Source: Rhizobium laguerreae
GTDB lineage: Bacteria > Pseudomonadota > Alphaproteobacteria > Rhizobiales > Rhizobiaceae
Direction: 5' to 3'
Assembly: GCF_002008165.1 (NCBI RefSeq)
Contig: NZ_MRDM01000017.1
Location: 124,749-188,748, forward strand
DNA: 64,000 nt
The position numbers and the translations under genes are program-made. Shown here in pieces: positions 25,298 to 35,292 of this stretch (position 1 is its first letter; every line of letters starts with the position of its first letter). The notes beneath the pieces are model-generated. The model worked only from the letters and a program-made list of their open reading frames with translations. It was not told the origin of the DNA and did not search any database.

Positions 25298-27714
25298 CAC
25301 CCGAGATAGGTCTGGGCGAGCAGATCGGAGAGCTGCTCCAACTCGCGTTCCAGTCGCTGATAGACCTCGACGCCCATGCCCTCCGGCGTCATCACCGCCA
25401 GGCCGGAATGGAGCCGCATCGCCTCGCGGTAGAAGGGCGACATCTGGCCGTTGATCATGGCATTCGGCAGCTGCTCGACCTCGTGATGGATCTCGTTCAC
25501 CTGGAAGAGGACCGAACGCGGGTTGAGCGGGTCGAGCGCCAAGAGGTCGGTGACAGTCAGCCGTGCGGTGTTGACGTTATAGCGGCGGCGATGAGTCATG
25601 ACGCTGTCGCCGATCTCCAGCAGCATGTCGAGCGCGCCGTCAGGCGCTTCCGGGCCCGACATGTGGCCGAGCAGGCGCGTCATGTGCAGGCCGCGTTCGA
25701 TATAACGGCCGAGGGAAAGGAACCGCCAGCCGGTGAAGCGGTACATGTTTTCATGCATGAGACCGGCAAAGCCTGCAAGCTTCCGCAAGAGGATCGTCAT
25801 CGCGTGGCTGGCGTCGTCGCCGGCAGCGACGGTGACGTGGAAGCGGCGGGCGGTCTTGGCGAGATCGTTGAGCGCCAGCCAGCCGTCCGGCGAGAAACGG
25901 TCGCGGATGTTGCTGGCCGAATAAACGGCGCTGTCGATGTTGCGCAGCAGCGTTTCCGGCACGGCGTCGGCGGTATCGATATCGACGGCGGCAAGATAAT
26001 CGGAGACGTCAGCGAGCAGTGGCTGGCTCGGATCGGCAGCTTCGGCGAAACGGGCATGCCAGGCGCGCAGGATGCGCAGCGCCCCTTCGGCGCGCTCGAT
26101 GTAGCGGCCGAGCCAGAACAGGTTGTCGGCCGCCCGGCTCGGCAGGCTGCCCGGCATGTTGCGGGTGAAGCTGCCTTCAGCGGGCAGCAGCGTGTGGCGC
26201 TCGACCGGTTTGTCGCTGACGATCCAGACATCGGCGGCGGCACCACCGGACTGCATGGCGATCGCCGCGACATCGGCGCCGGAGCCGATGCGGGCAAAAC
26301 CGCCGGGCATGATCTGCCAGCCGTTTGCGGTGCGCGCGGCGAAGACGCGCAGCGACATCGGCCGCGGCACGAGCTTGCCGTCCACCCAGGCGGGTGTGGT
26401 CGACAGCGTGACAACTTCCTGGCCGACGAGCTTCGGGCCGTCGGAACTCAGCCAGTCGGTTATCGAATCCTTGGCAGCCGCACGCAGCGATGAGCCGAGC
26501 ACGGATTCGCCGTTATCGTCGAAGAAGGGAGCGCGGGAATAGGCCGGGCCGATTACCATCTTTTCGATGTTTTTTGCCACGTGCTCGCGCTCTTCCTCCT
26601 GACCGCACCACCAGGTAGCGATCGAGGGCAATTGCAGATCCTCGCCAAGCAGATGGTGACAGATGGTCGGCATGAAGGCGAGAAGCGCCCGGGTTTCAAG
26701 AATGCCGGTGCCGAGCGCATTGACGATGGTGAGGCTTTCGGCGCGCAGCGCTTCCACGAGGCCGGGCGTGCCGATATGCGAATTCTGGTTCAACTCCAGC
26801 GGGTCGGCAAAAGCCGAATCGAGACGGCGCCAGAGCACGCCGATCGGCTTTAAGCCGGCGACAGTGCGCACCATGACGCGGCCCTTGACGACGGTCAGAT
26901 CCTCGCCCTCGAGCAGCATGAAGCCGAGATAGCGGGCGATGTAGGCGTGTTCGTAGTAGGTCTCGTTGGCGGGGCCAGGTGTCAGCACCGCGATACGGTC
27001 GTCGCCGGAATGTTTCATATCCTGAAGCGCATCCCGGAAGGCGCCAAAGAAGGAGGCAAGGCGATGGACCGGGGTTTCGGCATAGATATCCGAGAAGGCA
27101 CGGGTCGTCGCGACGCGGCTTTCCAGCGCGAAACCAGCGCCTGAGGGAGCCTGCGTCCTATCGGCGAGCACCCACCAGTTGCCGTCAGGCCCGCGGCCGA
27201 TTTCGAAGGCGCAGAAATGCAGATAATGGCCGGATGCCGGCTTGATGCCGGCGAGCGGGCGCTGGAATTCGGGATTGGCGGCGATCAGTGCCGGCGGCAG
27301 GAACCCTTCCTCTACCAGCCGGTTGTCGCCGTAGATATCGGCGATGATCGCTTCCAGCAGGTCGGCGCGCTGGACGAGGCCCGCCGACAGCGTCTGCCAT
27401 TCGCGCTCGTCGATCAGCACCGGGATATGCGAGATCGGCCAGGCTCGCTCGCCGGTGCCCTTGCTGCCATAGGCGCGATAGAAGACGCCGGCATCACGGA
27501 GATAGCGGTCGGCGCGGGCGAAGCGCTCGGCGAGATCCTTTTCCGGCATTGCGCTCAGATGCGAGAGGAAATTCTGCCAGACGGGGCGGACGGCGCCGTC
27601 GTTGTCGACCATCTCATCGGCGGTATCGGGAAGCGGCGCATAGTCGAAGGCCGCATTCTTGGCGATGCGGTCCTCTGCCTCTTCCCTGCGCTCCACTGCC
27701 GGCTTCTTGCCCAT
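25297..27714 (-). CDS. Circularly permuted ATP-grasp / alpha-E domain fusion (DUF404-DUF407-DUF403)
   Basis: This 805-residue fusion joins a circularly permuted ATP-grasp ligase-like region (about 60-480; motifs YRAYGSKGTGERAWP, RPLAGIKPASGHYLHF, AVLTPGPANETYYEHAYIA, VRTVAGLKPIGVLWRR) to an alpha-helical alpha-E/DUF403 region (about 510-800; LPSRAADNLFWLGRYIERAEG and LGRYIERGLHMTRLLG). In many bacteria these are two genes. The predicted activity is ATP-dependent peptide or amide ligation. It is coupled to the following transglutaminase and lies 27 bases after the DUF2126 gene. I used ATG at 27714; a TTG precedes it directly. Confidence 0.92.
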   Translation of the reverse strand: MGKKPAVERREEAEDRIAKNAAFDYAPLPDTADEMVDNDGAVRPVWQNFLSHLSAMPEKDLAERFARADRYLRDAGVFYRAYGSKGTGERAWPISHIPVLIDEREWQTLSAGLVQRADLLEAIIADIYGDNRLVEEGFLPPALIAANPEFQRPLAGIKPASGHYLHFCAFEIGRGPDGNWWVLADRTQAPSGAGFALESRVATTRAFSDIYAETPVHRLASFFGAFRDALQDMKHSGDDRIAVLTPGPANETYYEHAYIARYLGFMLLEGEDLTVVKGRVMVRTVAGLKPIGVLWRRLDSAFADPLELNQNSHIGTPGLVEALRAESLTIVNALGTGILETRALLAFMPTICHHLLGEDLQLPSIATWWCGQEEEREHVAKNIEKMVIGPAYSRAPFFDDNGESVLGSSLRAAAKDSITDWLSSDGPKLVGQEVVTLSTTPAWVDGKLVPRPMSLRVFAARTANGWQIMPGGFARIGSGADVAAIAMQSGGAAADVWIVSDKPVERHTLLPAEGSFTRNMPGSLPSRAADNLFWLGRYIERAEGALRILRAWHARFAEAADPSQPLLADVSDYLAAVDIDTADAVPETLLRNIDSAVYSASNIRDRFSPDGWLALNDLAKTARRFHVTVAAGDDASHAMTILLRKLAGFAGLMHENMYRFTGWRFLSLGRYIERGLHMTRLLGHMSGPEAPDGALDMLLEIGDSVMTHRRRYNVNTARLTVTDLLALDPLNPRSVLFQVNEIHHEVEQLPNAMINGQMSPFYREAMRLHSGLAVMTPEGMGVEVYQRLERELEQLSDLLAQTYLG

Positions 27715-27741
27715 CAAAACTTAAGCCTCAAACCCTCGGCC

Positions 27742-30700
27742 TCAAACCCCGGCGGGCCGCCTCAGATCCAGCGTCAGCGGGAATTCCGGCGAACCCGTCT
27801 CGACGCGCGGAATGTATCCGCCCGCCGTATGCCCCCACGGCTCGAATCGGGTGAGCCGTCTTGCTTCCGCCTCGTTACCGTTGACCGGGAAGGTGTCATA
27901 GGTCCGGCCACCTGGATGAGCAACATGATAGATGCAGCCGCCGATCGAACGCTTCGACCATGTATCATAAATGTCAAAAGTCAAAGGGGTGTTGATCGGC
28001 AGGACGGGGTGCAGGCCCGAGGCCGGCTGCCACGCCTTGTAGCGGACGCCGGCGACCGACACGCCCGATGTACCGGTCGGCGTCAGCGGCAAGGTGCGGC
28101 CGTTGCAGGTGACGGTATAACGCGAGGCATTGCCGGTTTCGAGTCGCACCTGAAGGCGTTCGACGGAGCTGTCGACGTAGCGGGCGGTGCCGCCCGGCGC
28201 GCCTTCCTCGCCCATGACATGCCAGGGCTCCAGCGCCTGGCGCAGTTCCAGCTTCGAGCCCTCGTATTCGACTTCGCCGCAGAAGGGGAAGCGGAATTCG
28301 AGCTGGGCCTTGAACCATTCCGGGCTGACATCGAAGCCATTTTCGCGAAGGTCGGCAAGCACGTCGAGGAAGTCGGCCCAGACGAAATGCGGCAGCATGA
28401 AACGGTCATGCAGGGTCGTACCCCAGCGGACGAACTTGCCGTCGACTGGATTGACCCAGAAACGGGCGATCAGCGCGCGCACCAGCAATTGCTGGGCAAG
28501 CGACATGCGTGCGTTCGGCGGCATCTCGAAACCGCGGAACTCGATGAGGCCGAGCCGTCCTGTCGGGCCGTCGGGCGAGAATAGCTTGTCGATGCAGATC
28601 TCGGCACGGTGGGTGTTGCCGGTGACGTCGGTCAGAAGATTACGGAACAGGCGGTCGACGAGCCAGGGCAGCGGCTGCTGACCGCGGCTGGGGTCGATCT
28701 GCGCCATGGCGATCTCCAGCTCGTAGAGGCTGTCGTGACGAGCCTCGTCGATGCGCGGCGCCTGGCTGGTTGGGCCGATGAACATGCCGGAGAAGAGGTA
28801 GGAGAGCGAGGGGTGGCGCTGCCAGTGGAGGACCACGCTCTTCAGGAGGTCGGGACGGCGCAGGAAGGGGCTGTTGTTCGGATTGGCCGCGCCTACGACG
28901 ACATGGTTGCCGCCGCCGGTGCCGGTATGACGGCCGTCGATCATGAACTTGTCGGCGCCGAGCCGGGTGGCGCGGGCCTCCTCGTAGATCGCCGTGGTGA
29001 TGTCGACGCAGTCCTTCCAGTTCGAAGCCGGATGAATATTGACCTCGATGACGCCGGGATCCGGGGCGACGCGGATGACGTTGATGCGTTCATCCTGCGG
29101 CGGCGGATAACCTTCGATATGGACGGGAAGCTTGAGCTCGGCGGCGGCGTTTTCGGCGGCTGCGATCAGCTCGAGATAATCCTCGATGCGCTCCACCGGC
29201 GGCATGAAGATGCAGAGCCTGCCGTCGCGCGGCTCGACCGACATGGCGGTGCGCACGGCGCCGCGAAGCTCGCCGAGCGTCTGTTCGACCCGGCCGCGAT
29301 TGCTCTCGTCGGCATGGAAGGAGGCTTCCGGCATGGCCCGGCCGGCCGGTACGAAGACATCAGGCAGCGGTCCCCGCGGGATCGTCGGGTCGGCGGGGTG
29401 GATATAGGGGTAACGCGCCGGGGGAACATAGGGCAGAGTGCCGAGCGGCAGGCGATATCCAATCGGACTGTCGCCCGGGACGAGGAAGATCTTGCCGCGG
29501 CGGGTGCGCCATTTCTCGCTGACCCAGACCCGTGTTTCGGCTGCTTTGGCGTTCCATGCCTGAACCGGAAGGACGTAACCGGTCGGGGTCGTGAGGCCGC
29601 GGGCGAAGACGCGGGCGATGCGGCTGCGCTCCTCGGGATCCTTCAGCTTCGAATTCGACGGATCGACATTTTCGGGAAGGCTGCCTTCCTTGATGATCCA
29701 GTCGGCCGGATCCTCATAGGCCGGCTGCACCATGTCAGGCTTGATCGCCAGCTCCTTTGCGATTGCCGTCAGGAGCTTTTCGGCATCCTCGGCTTTGACG
29801 CCGGTATCCTTGCCTTCGGCGGCGACCAGATCGAGGTTCTGCCAGACCGGCTTGCCGTCGCGGCGCCAGTAGAGCGAGAAGGTCCAGCGCGGCAGGCTTT
29901 CGCTCGGATACCATTTGCCCTGGCCGTAATGCAGGAAACCGCCGGGGGCGAAGCGTTCTTGCAACTTGCGGATCAGGATGTCGGCCTTTTCGCGCTTGGT
30001 CGGGCCGACCGCGGCGGTGTTCCATTCCTCGGACTGGAAATCGTCGATCGAAACGAAGGTCGGTTCGCCGCCCATCGTCAGATGTACGTCCTCGGCTTCG
30101 AGGATACGATCGACTTTCTCGCCGAGTTCGTTGAGCTCCTCCCAGCTTTCATCGGAAAAGGGCTTGGTGATGCGCGGGTGCTCGGCAACGCGCGAGACCT
30201 TCATGTCGAAGGCGAATTCGGTTTCAGCCTCGCCAAAATAACCGCCGGAGATCGGAGCGGCGTTGCGATAATGCGGCGTGGCGGCAAGCGGGATGTGGCT
30301 TTCGCCGGTCAGCAGGCCGGACGTCGGATCGAGGCCGACCCAGCCGGCGCCAGGCAGATAGACCTCAGCCCAGGCATGCAGGTCGGTGAAATCGACTTCG
30401 GTGCCGGAAGGGCCGTCAAGCGCCTTCAGGTCCGGCGTCAGCTGGATGAGGTAGCCGGAGACGAAGCGGGCGGCGAGACCGAGATGGCGCAGGATCTGGA
30501 CGAGCAGCCAGCTGGTGTCGCGGCAGGAACCCTTGGCGCTTTCCAGCGTCTCCTCCGGCGTCTGCACGCCGGTTTCCATGCGGATGACATAGCCGATCTG
30601 TCGCTGCAGACGGGCATTCAGGCCGACGATCATATCGACTGTCGGCTGGTCGGGCGACCAGTCGAGCGTCGGCAGCAGCGCCTTGAGGCGCGGACCGGCC

Positions 30701-31065
30701 GGCTCCGGCGTCATGTAGATCGACAGATCCTCCTGGATCGTTTCAGGGTATCCGAAGGGCCACTTGGTTGCCTCTTCCTCGACGAAGAAGTCGAAGGGAT
30801 TATAGACCGTCATGTCGGCGACGAGATCGACCTCGATCTTGAACTCCGTCACCGGGTCCGGAAAGACATAGCGGGCAAGGTAATTGCCGTATGGATCCTG
30901 CTGCAGGTTGACGAAATGGTTGGAGGGCGTGACCTTCAGCGAGTGGCTGAGCACCCGTGTCTTCGAATGCGAGGCAGGTTTCAGCCGGATGATCTGTGGG
31001 CCGAGGCGGATCGGCTTGTCATAGGTATAATGCGTCAGATGATAGATGCTGGCTTTGATCGACAT
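27742..31065 (-). CDS. DUF2126 transglutaminase-family protein (long type)
   Basis: This 1107-residue protein has a Bact_transglu_N domain at about 3-90. A transglutaminase core follows with the triad C181 (AKGSCRDTSW), H230 (DLHAWAEVY) and D246 (GLDPTSG). A very large DUF2126 region fills about 300-1100, including HLTMGGEPTFVS and the highly conserved GRHTGTGGGNHVVVG and RPDLLKSVVLHWQRHPSLSYLFSG. The DUF2126 part looks enzymatic (glutamine-synthetase-like folds have been proposed for neighbouring families), but I cannot assign the reaction. It is the first gene of the three-gene cassette. The ATG at 31065 has an AAGAGAAAT leader. Confidence 0.92.
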   Translation of the reverse strand: MSIKASIYHLTHYTYDKPIRLGPQIIRLKPASHSKTRVLSHSLKVTPSNHFVNLQQDPYGNYLARYVFPDPVTEFKIEVDLVADMTVYNPFDFFVEEEATKWPFGYPETIQEDLSIYMTPEPAGPRLKALLPTLDWSPDQPTVDMIVGLNARLQRQIGYVIRMETGVQTPEETLESAKGSCRDTSWLLVQILRHLGLAARFVSGYLIQLTPDLKALDGPSGTEVDFTDLHAWAEVYLPGAGWVGLDPTSGLLTGESHIPLAATPHYRNAAPISGGYFGEAETEFAFDMKVSRVAEHPRITKPFSDESWEELNELGEKVDRILEAEDVHLTMGGEPTFVSIDDFQSEEWNTAAVGPTKREKADILIRKLQERFAPGGFLHYGQGKWYPSESLPRWTFSLYWRRDGKPVWQNLDLVAAEGKDTGVKAEDAEKLLTAIAKELAIKPDMVQPAYEDPADWIIKEGSLPENVDPSNSKLKDPEERSRIARVFARGLTTPTGYVLPVQAWNAKAAETRVWVSEKWRTRRGKIFLVPGDSPIGYRLPLGTLPYVPPARYPYIHPADPTIPRGPLPDVFVPAGRAMPEASFHADESNRGRVEQTLGELRGAVRTAMSVEPRDGRLCIFMPPVERIEDYLELIAAAENAAAELKLPVHIEGYPPPQDERINVIRVAPDPGVIEVNIHPASNWKDCVDITTAIYEEARATRLGADKFMIDGRHTGTGGGNHVVVGAANPNNSPFLRRPDLLKSVVLHWQRHPSLSYLFSGMFIGPTSQAPRIDEARHDSLYELEIAMAQIDPSRGQQPLPWLVDRLFRNLLTDVTGNTHRAEICIDKLFSPDGPTGRLGLIEFRGFEMPPNARMSLAQQLLVRALIARFWVNPVDGKFVRWGTTLHDRFMLPHFVWADFLDVLADLRENGFDVSPEWFKAQLEFRFPFCGEVEYEGSKLELRQALEPWHVMGEEGAPGGTARYVDSSVERLQVRLETGNASRYTVTCNGRTLPLTPTGTSGVSVAGVRYKAWQPASGLHPVLPINTPLTFDIYDTWSKRSIGGCIYHVAHPGGRTYDTFPVNGNEAEARRLTRFEPWGHTAGGYIPRVETGSPEFPLTLDLRRPAGV

Positions 31066-31168
31066 ATTTCTCTTTTTATCCGGCTCGCATCGTCGTGCGG
31101 CTTGCTGTTCCCGAAAATCAGTGTGTGCAATGCAGCGAAAGAAAGCAAGGCGGAAAGGTCGACGGCTC

Positions 31169-32551
31169 TTACGCTGCCTTGGTAAAGGTAACCGCCGCTT
31201 TCAGGCCCTTCCCGCCCGTGCCCGGCTCCAGCGTCAGCGCGGCATTGAAAAGATTGGCGATTTCTTCGACGATCGGCAGACCGAGACCGGCACCGGGCGC
31301 ACTGGACTCATTGCCGCGCGAAAAGCGCCGGCGCACCGCCTCCAGCTTTTCGGGCGGGATGCCGGGACCGTTGTCCTCGATTTCGAGGCGGATCGTCTCT
31401 GACGCGGCGATGATACGGACGGTGACCTCAGCTCCCTTGCCGGCATAGGCGATGGCATTGCCGGCAAGGTTGCGCAGCATTTCGCCGATCAACAGCGGCT
31501 CGGCGCGGACCATCGCCGGGCTCTCGCCCTCGAAGCCGAGATCGATGCCGGCGACGGCGGCCGTCGGGATCTGCTCGCCGGTGATTTCCTGGGCGATGGC
31601 GGCGAGATCGATGGCGGAGGCGGTGAGCGCCTCCTTGGCGGTGGCGGCGTCGATCTTGGCCATCAGCAGAAGCTGGGCAAGGATGCGTTCGGCATGCGCC
31701 ACCGCCTGGTCGCCCTTCAGTGCCGCCGCCTGCGCCTCATCAAGCGAGCCGGCACGGGCGGAAAGGGCAAGCTGGGTGCGGATGATTGCCAGCGGTGTGC
31801 GTAGCTGATGGCTGGCATTGCCGGTGAAATGGCGGAGCGCATCGAGCGCCGATTGCAGGCGGACCATGAAGGAATTCACCGTATCGACCAGTGGCTCGAC
31901 CTCGCTCGGCACGGTCTGCCTAATCGGATGCAGGTCATCGGGGCTGCGTTCGCCGATGGCGTCGCCGAGCTTGTAGAGCGGGCGCAGAGCCACCGTGACC
32001 GAGATCCAGACGATGACGGCGGCGCCCGCGATCATGAAGGCAAGACGGAGTGCGGATCGGACGAGGATTGCCCGCGCCAACTGCCGGCGGGCGATGGTGG
32101 TTTCGGCGACCGTCACCACGAAGGGCACCGAGCGGATGCCTGTCGAGGCCGAGCGTTCGAGTGTGGCGACGCGGATCGGCTCGCCGCGGAACGTATCGTC
32201 GGCGAAGGCGGCGGCATCGCCCGGCGTCTTCTTCAGGACCGGCAGGGACTGGTAGCCGGTGATGAATTGGCCCGGCGGGCCGTCGACGCGGTAGAAGACG
32301 CGATCCTGCGCGGCCGAGGTCAGCATTTCAAGTGCGACATAGGGGATATCGACCTGCAGCGTGCCGTCCTCGGCGACGACGACGCGCTCGGCGATCGCCA
32401 GCGCGGAACCGGCGAGCACGCGATCGGAGACGATATTGGAGGTCTGGACCGCCTCGCGATAGGTATCGGCGAGTGCCAGCGTGCCGATGACGGCGGTGGA
32501 GACGAGCAACCAGAAGAGCAGCCGGCGCCTGAGGGAATAGGCGGCTTTCAT
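31169..32551 (-). CDS. tctE: Sensor histidine kinase, TctE-like
   Basis: This 460-residue membrane kinase has transmembrane segments at about 9-29 and 165-188 flanking a periplasmic sensor of TctE/2CSK type. A HAMP-like linker precedes the HisKA domain, with the phospho-accepting His in ASHQLRTPLAII. The HATPase domain has an N-box LRNLAGNAIAYA, a G1 box DNGPGIPP and a final GLGLPIVEEIA. It overlaps its response regulator by 4 bases. TctDE systems sense tricarboxylates and switch on tctCBA; that transporter lies 5.5 kb away in this window, so the symbol is an inference from family and neighbourhood. Confidence 0.8.
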   Translation of the reverse strand: MKAAYSLRRRLLFWLLVSTAVIGTLALADTYREAVQTSNIVSDRVLAGSALAIAERVVVAEDGTLQVDIPYVALEMLTSAAQDRVFYRVDGPPGQFITGYQSLPVLKKTPGDAAAFADDTFRGEPIRVATLERSASTGIRSVPFVVTVAETTIARRQLARAILVRSALRLAFMIAGAAVIVWISVTVALRPLYKLGDAIGERSPDDLHPIRQTVPSEVEPLVDTVNSFMVRLQSALDALRHFTGNASHQLRTPLAIIRTQLALSARAGSLDEAQAAALKGDQAVAHAERILAQLLLMAKIDAATAKEALTASAIDLAAIAQEITGEQIPTAAVAGIDLGFEGESPAMVRAEPLLIGEMLRNLAGNAIAYAGKGAEVTVRIIAASETIRLEIEDNGPGIPPEKLEAVRRRFSRGNESSAPGAGLGLPIVEEIANLFNAALTLEPGTGGKGLKAAVTFTKAA

Positions 32552-33225
32552 GAGGCCTCGGGCAGCTTGTCGAGATAATAGCCGATGCCGCGGGCGGTCT
32601 TGACGGTCAGGCCGTGCGGCGACAGGCGCTTACGCAGACGGCTGACATATTGCTCGATGGCGTTTGCCGAAATGTCGTCGTCGAAGGCGGTCAGCGATTG
32701 AATGATTGCCTCCTTGGCGACGACCTTGCCGGCCCGCATGAAGAGGATTTCGAGCAGGCCGAGTTCGCGGGCGGGAATATCGAGTGGCGTTGCGCCTGAT
32801 GAAAAGGTGCGGGAATTGAGATCGAAGGAGATGCCGCCGAAGCCGACGGTCGCCGAACGCAGCCCGGCCTGGCGGCGCAGCAGCACGCGCACGCGGGCCT
32901 CGAATTCGGCGATATCGAAGGGCTTGATCAGATAATCGTCAGCGCCGAGATCGAGCCCCTTCACTCGCTCTTCCGGCGTGCCGCGCGCGGTCAGGATGAG
33001 GACGGCCGCCTGGTTCTGTCGGGCGCGCATGGCGCGCAGCACGTCGAGCCCATCCATCTCGGGCAGGTTGAGGTCAAGGATCACCAGATCGAAATTTTCA
33101 GCGGCGATGACCGCATCGGCGGACGCTCCGTCATGGACGACATCGACGGCATGGCCCGTGCCGCGCAAGATCGCCGACAGGCCGTCGGCCAGCGCGATAT
33201 TGTCTTCGGTGAGCAGGATGCGCAC
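32548..33225 (-). CDS. tctD: OmpR/TctD-like response regulator
   Basis: This 225-residue regulator has a receiver domain (1-120) with acidic pocket E7/D8 and phospho-acceptor D51 (LVILDLNLPEMDG). A C-terminal winged-helix OmpR-type DNA-binding domain (about 125-220) follows, ending ISANAIEQYVSRLRKRL and TARGIGYYL. It starts at a GTG with GGGGAAACATCC upstream. It precedes and overlaps the kinase gene. A probable target is the tctCBA promoter, where a palindrome is seen, but this is not demonstrated. Confidence 0.88.
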   Translation of the reverse strand: MRILLTEDNIALADGLSAILRGTGHAVDVVHDGASADAVIAAENFDLVILDLNLPEMDGLDVLRAMRARQNQAAVLILTARGTPEERVKGLDLGADDYLIKPFDIAEFEARVRVLLRRQAGLRSATVGFGGISFDLNSRTFSSGATPLDIPARELGLLEILFMRAGKVVAKEAIIQSLTAFDDDISANAIEQYVSRLRKRLSPHGLTVKTARGIGYYLDKLPEAS

Positions 33226-33293
33226 GGATGTTTCCCCTGTTTTTCAAGGGAGATTACAGAGATGAAGCAGGGATGTCACAGCGATTTTCAGGC

Positions 33294-33400
33294 TTACAGC
33301 GACGCGCGTCCTTCAGACGCGCAAAGGACGCTGTAACACTTTGAATCTACGCATCGTGCTTTCCGAAAATCGATTCCGATTTTCGGGCCGATGCGCCAGT
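33294..33400 (-). repeat. RIME1-like intergenic mosaic element, copy 1
   Basis: This 107-base element contains two palindromes: one around CCGAAAATCG-CGATTTTCGG and one around GCGTCCTT-AAGGACGC. Its reverse complement matches the element at 41124-41231 nearly base for base apart from scattered changes. The pattern fits the Rhizobium-specific RIME1 repeat. It lies between the response regulator and the TPR-cyclase gene and could form strong RNA hairpins that end transcription from the right. Confidence 0.85.
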
Positions 33401-33423
33401 GAACGGCCGGGAAAAGCTCGACC

Positions 33424-35292
33424 TCAGCTCCCGGTCCTTTCGATACGCTCGCGCTGCGTCATCGCGGCGGCGAGGAGTTTCTGGAAGCGGGGATCGTCGC
33501 GGATGTTGTCGAGATCGGAATCATTATCGAACCATTTGATGTGGTAGACGGAGCTGTTCGGCAGCAGCTTCTCCAGCAGATCGATCGCCTGGTCGACGTC
33601 GCCGAGGACGGAGTAGACGCAGGCGAGATTATACTGCGCGACGATGTCGTCGGGATCGATGGCGATCGCGCGGTCGGCCCAGTCGCGTGCCCTTGCCGCA
33701 TCGCCGAGATGGGCAAGCGCCAGCGCGCCGCGATGGGCGGGGCCTGAATTTTCTGGATTGAGGTTAAGGGCGCGTTCGGCGCGCAACAGACCGAGGCGCG
33801 CCCAGTTTTCCGTATCCAGCACCCTTCCGAGCGAGCGATAGGCGGACATCAGATGGATCGGCGAGACGTAGTCATCAGAGCGGATTGCGGCGGCGCGGGT
33901 GAAATATTGCACGGATTCGGCGAAGTTGCCGTGCATGAAGAAGAACCGGGCATAGTGGAAGTTCGCCTCGAAGAGGTTCGGGTCGAGCGCCAGGGCACGT
34001 TCGAAGGCCGCCGCTGCCCTATCGTCATAGCCGCTCTGATGCAGGGCGAGACCATGGGAAGCGTGGGCTTCGGGAAGGTCAGGATCGAGCGCCAGAGCGC
34101 GAGCACTCATCTCGAGGATGCGCCTCAGCGGCACGTCATCAGGCGCCCAATCGCGGATCGCCGCGTCGCAATCGGCGATGCCGGCATAGGCGCGGGCATA
34201 ATCCGGATCGAGCTCCACCGCCTTGCAGAACATGCGCCTTGCGAGCTCCAGATAGGATTTGGTCCAGGTGTGAGAGAGCTGGCGGCCTCTGAGATAATAG
34301 GTATAGGCCTCGACATTAGCGGTCGGCTCAGTCGCGATCGCCTTCTTCTCCTCCGGCAACAGACGCACCTTCAACTGGCCGACGATCGCATGGGTGATCT
34401 CGTCCTGGATGGCGAAGATGTCGGTCATGTCGCGGTCGTAACGCTCGGCCCAGAGATGGTCGCCATTGGCGGTGTCGATCAGCTGGCCGGAAATGCGCAC
34501 GCGATTGCCGACGATGCGCACACTTCCCTCGAGCACGTAGCGCACGCCAAGCTCCTGGGCGAGGCGCTTCACCTTTACCGATATGCCCTTGTAGGTGAAG
34601 ATCGTATTGCGCGGCACGACGTGCAGGCTGGAGATCTTGGAGAGATCGGTGATGATGTCTTCGGTGATACCGTCGGAGAAATAATCCTGGTCGGCATCGC
34701 CGCTCATATTGGTGAAGGGCAGCACCGCGATGAAGCAGGTGTTGCGGTTCTGCGCGACCAATCTGGCGGAGGAAGGCGGCGCTAAGCTGACGGTGTAGAC
34801 CTGAACGGGCTGCCGGATGTTCTTCAGCATATGTTCGCCAATGAATTCGAAGCCGAGATTGAGGCGCGAGCCGACCTGCTCGCGCACCGAGGCCGACACG
34901 GCGATGCCGCCCGGCGCTGCGATGCGCTCGAGCCTGGCGGCGAGATTGACCCCATCTCCGAATATGTCGCCGTTCTCGACCACGACGTCGCCGAGATTGA
35001 TGCCGATGCGAAATTCGACGCGCTCGTCCTTGGGCACGTTCTCGTTGCGGGCCGCCATGCTGCGCTGGATTTCGGCGGCGCAGGCGACCGCATTCACCAC
35101 GCTCTGGAATTCGGCAAGGATACCGTCGCCGGTGAGTTTGACGATCCGGCCCTTGTAATCCGAAATACGAATGTCGACCAGCTCGCAGCGATGGCGGTTC
35201 AGCGCCTGCAACGTGCCGGATTCATCGATGCCCATCAGTCGGCTGTAGCCGACGACGTCTGCAGCAAGAATAGCGCTCAGTCGTCGTTCCAT
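33424..35292 (-). CDS. Adenylate cyclase-TPR fusion (class III cyclase, soluble)
   Basis: This 622-residue soluble protein has an N-terminal class III cyclase domain (about 1-175; LAADVVGYSRLM, VKLTGDGILAEF, GDGVNLAARLE). A linker domain of the TolB-N/FlgO-like type follows (about 185-330; IAVLPFTNMSGDADQDYFSDGI). TPR repeats fill about 330-600, with several A-x2-LDP(D/N) repeat ends. This is a very common rhizobial architecture. The ATG at 35292 has GGGAGGGGTC directly upstream; the frame continues four codons further. Its signal is unknown and may come through a protein partner bound by the TPRs. Confidence 0.92.
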   Translation of the reverse strand: MERRLSAILAADVVGYSRLMGIDESGTLQALNRHRCELVDIRISDYKGRIVKLTGDGILAEFQSVVNAVACAAEIQRSMAARNENVPKDERVEFRIGINLGDVVVENGDIFGDGVNLAARLERIAAPGGIAVSASVREQVGSRLNLGFEFIGEHMLKNIRQPVQVYTVSLAPPSSARLVAQNRNTCFIAVLPFTNMSGDADQDYFSDGITEDIITDLSKISSLHVVPRNTIFTYKGISVKVKRLAQELGVRYVLEGSVRIVGNRVRISGQLIDTANGDHLWAERYDRDMTDIFAIQDEITHAIVGQLKVRLLPEEKKAIATEPTANVEAYTYYLRGRQLSHTWTKSYLELARRMFCKAVELDPDYARAYAGIADCDAAIRDWAPDDVPLRRILEMSARALALDPDLPEAHASHGLALHQSGYDDRAAAAFERALALDPNLFEANFHYARFFFMHGNFAESVQYFTRAAAIRSDDYVSPIHLMSAYRSLGRVLDTENWARLGLLRAERALNLNPENSGPAHRGALALAHLGDAARARDWADRAIAIDPDDIVAQYNLACVYSVLGDVDQAIDLLEKLLPNSSVYHIKWFDNDSDLDNIRDDPRFQKLLAAAMTQRERIERTGS

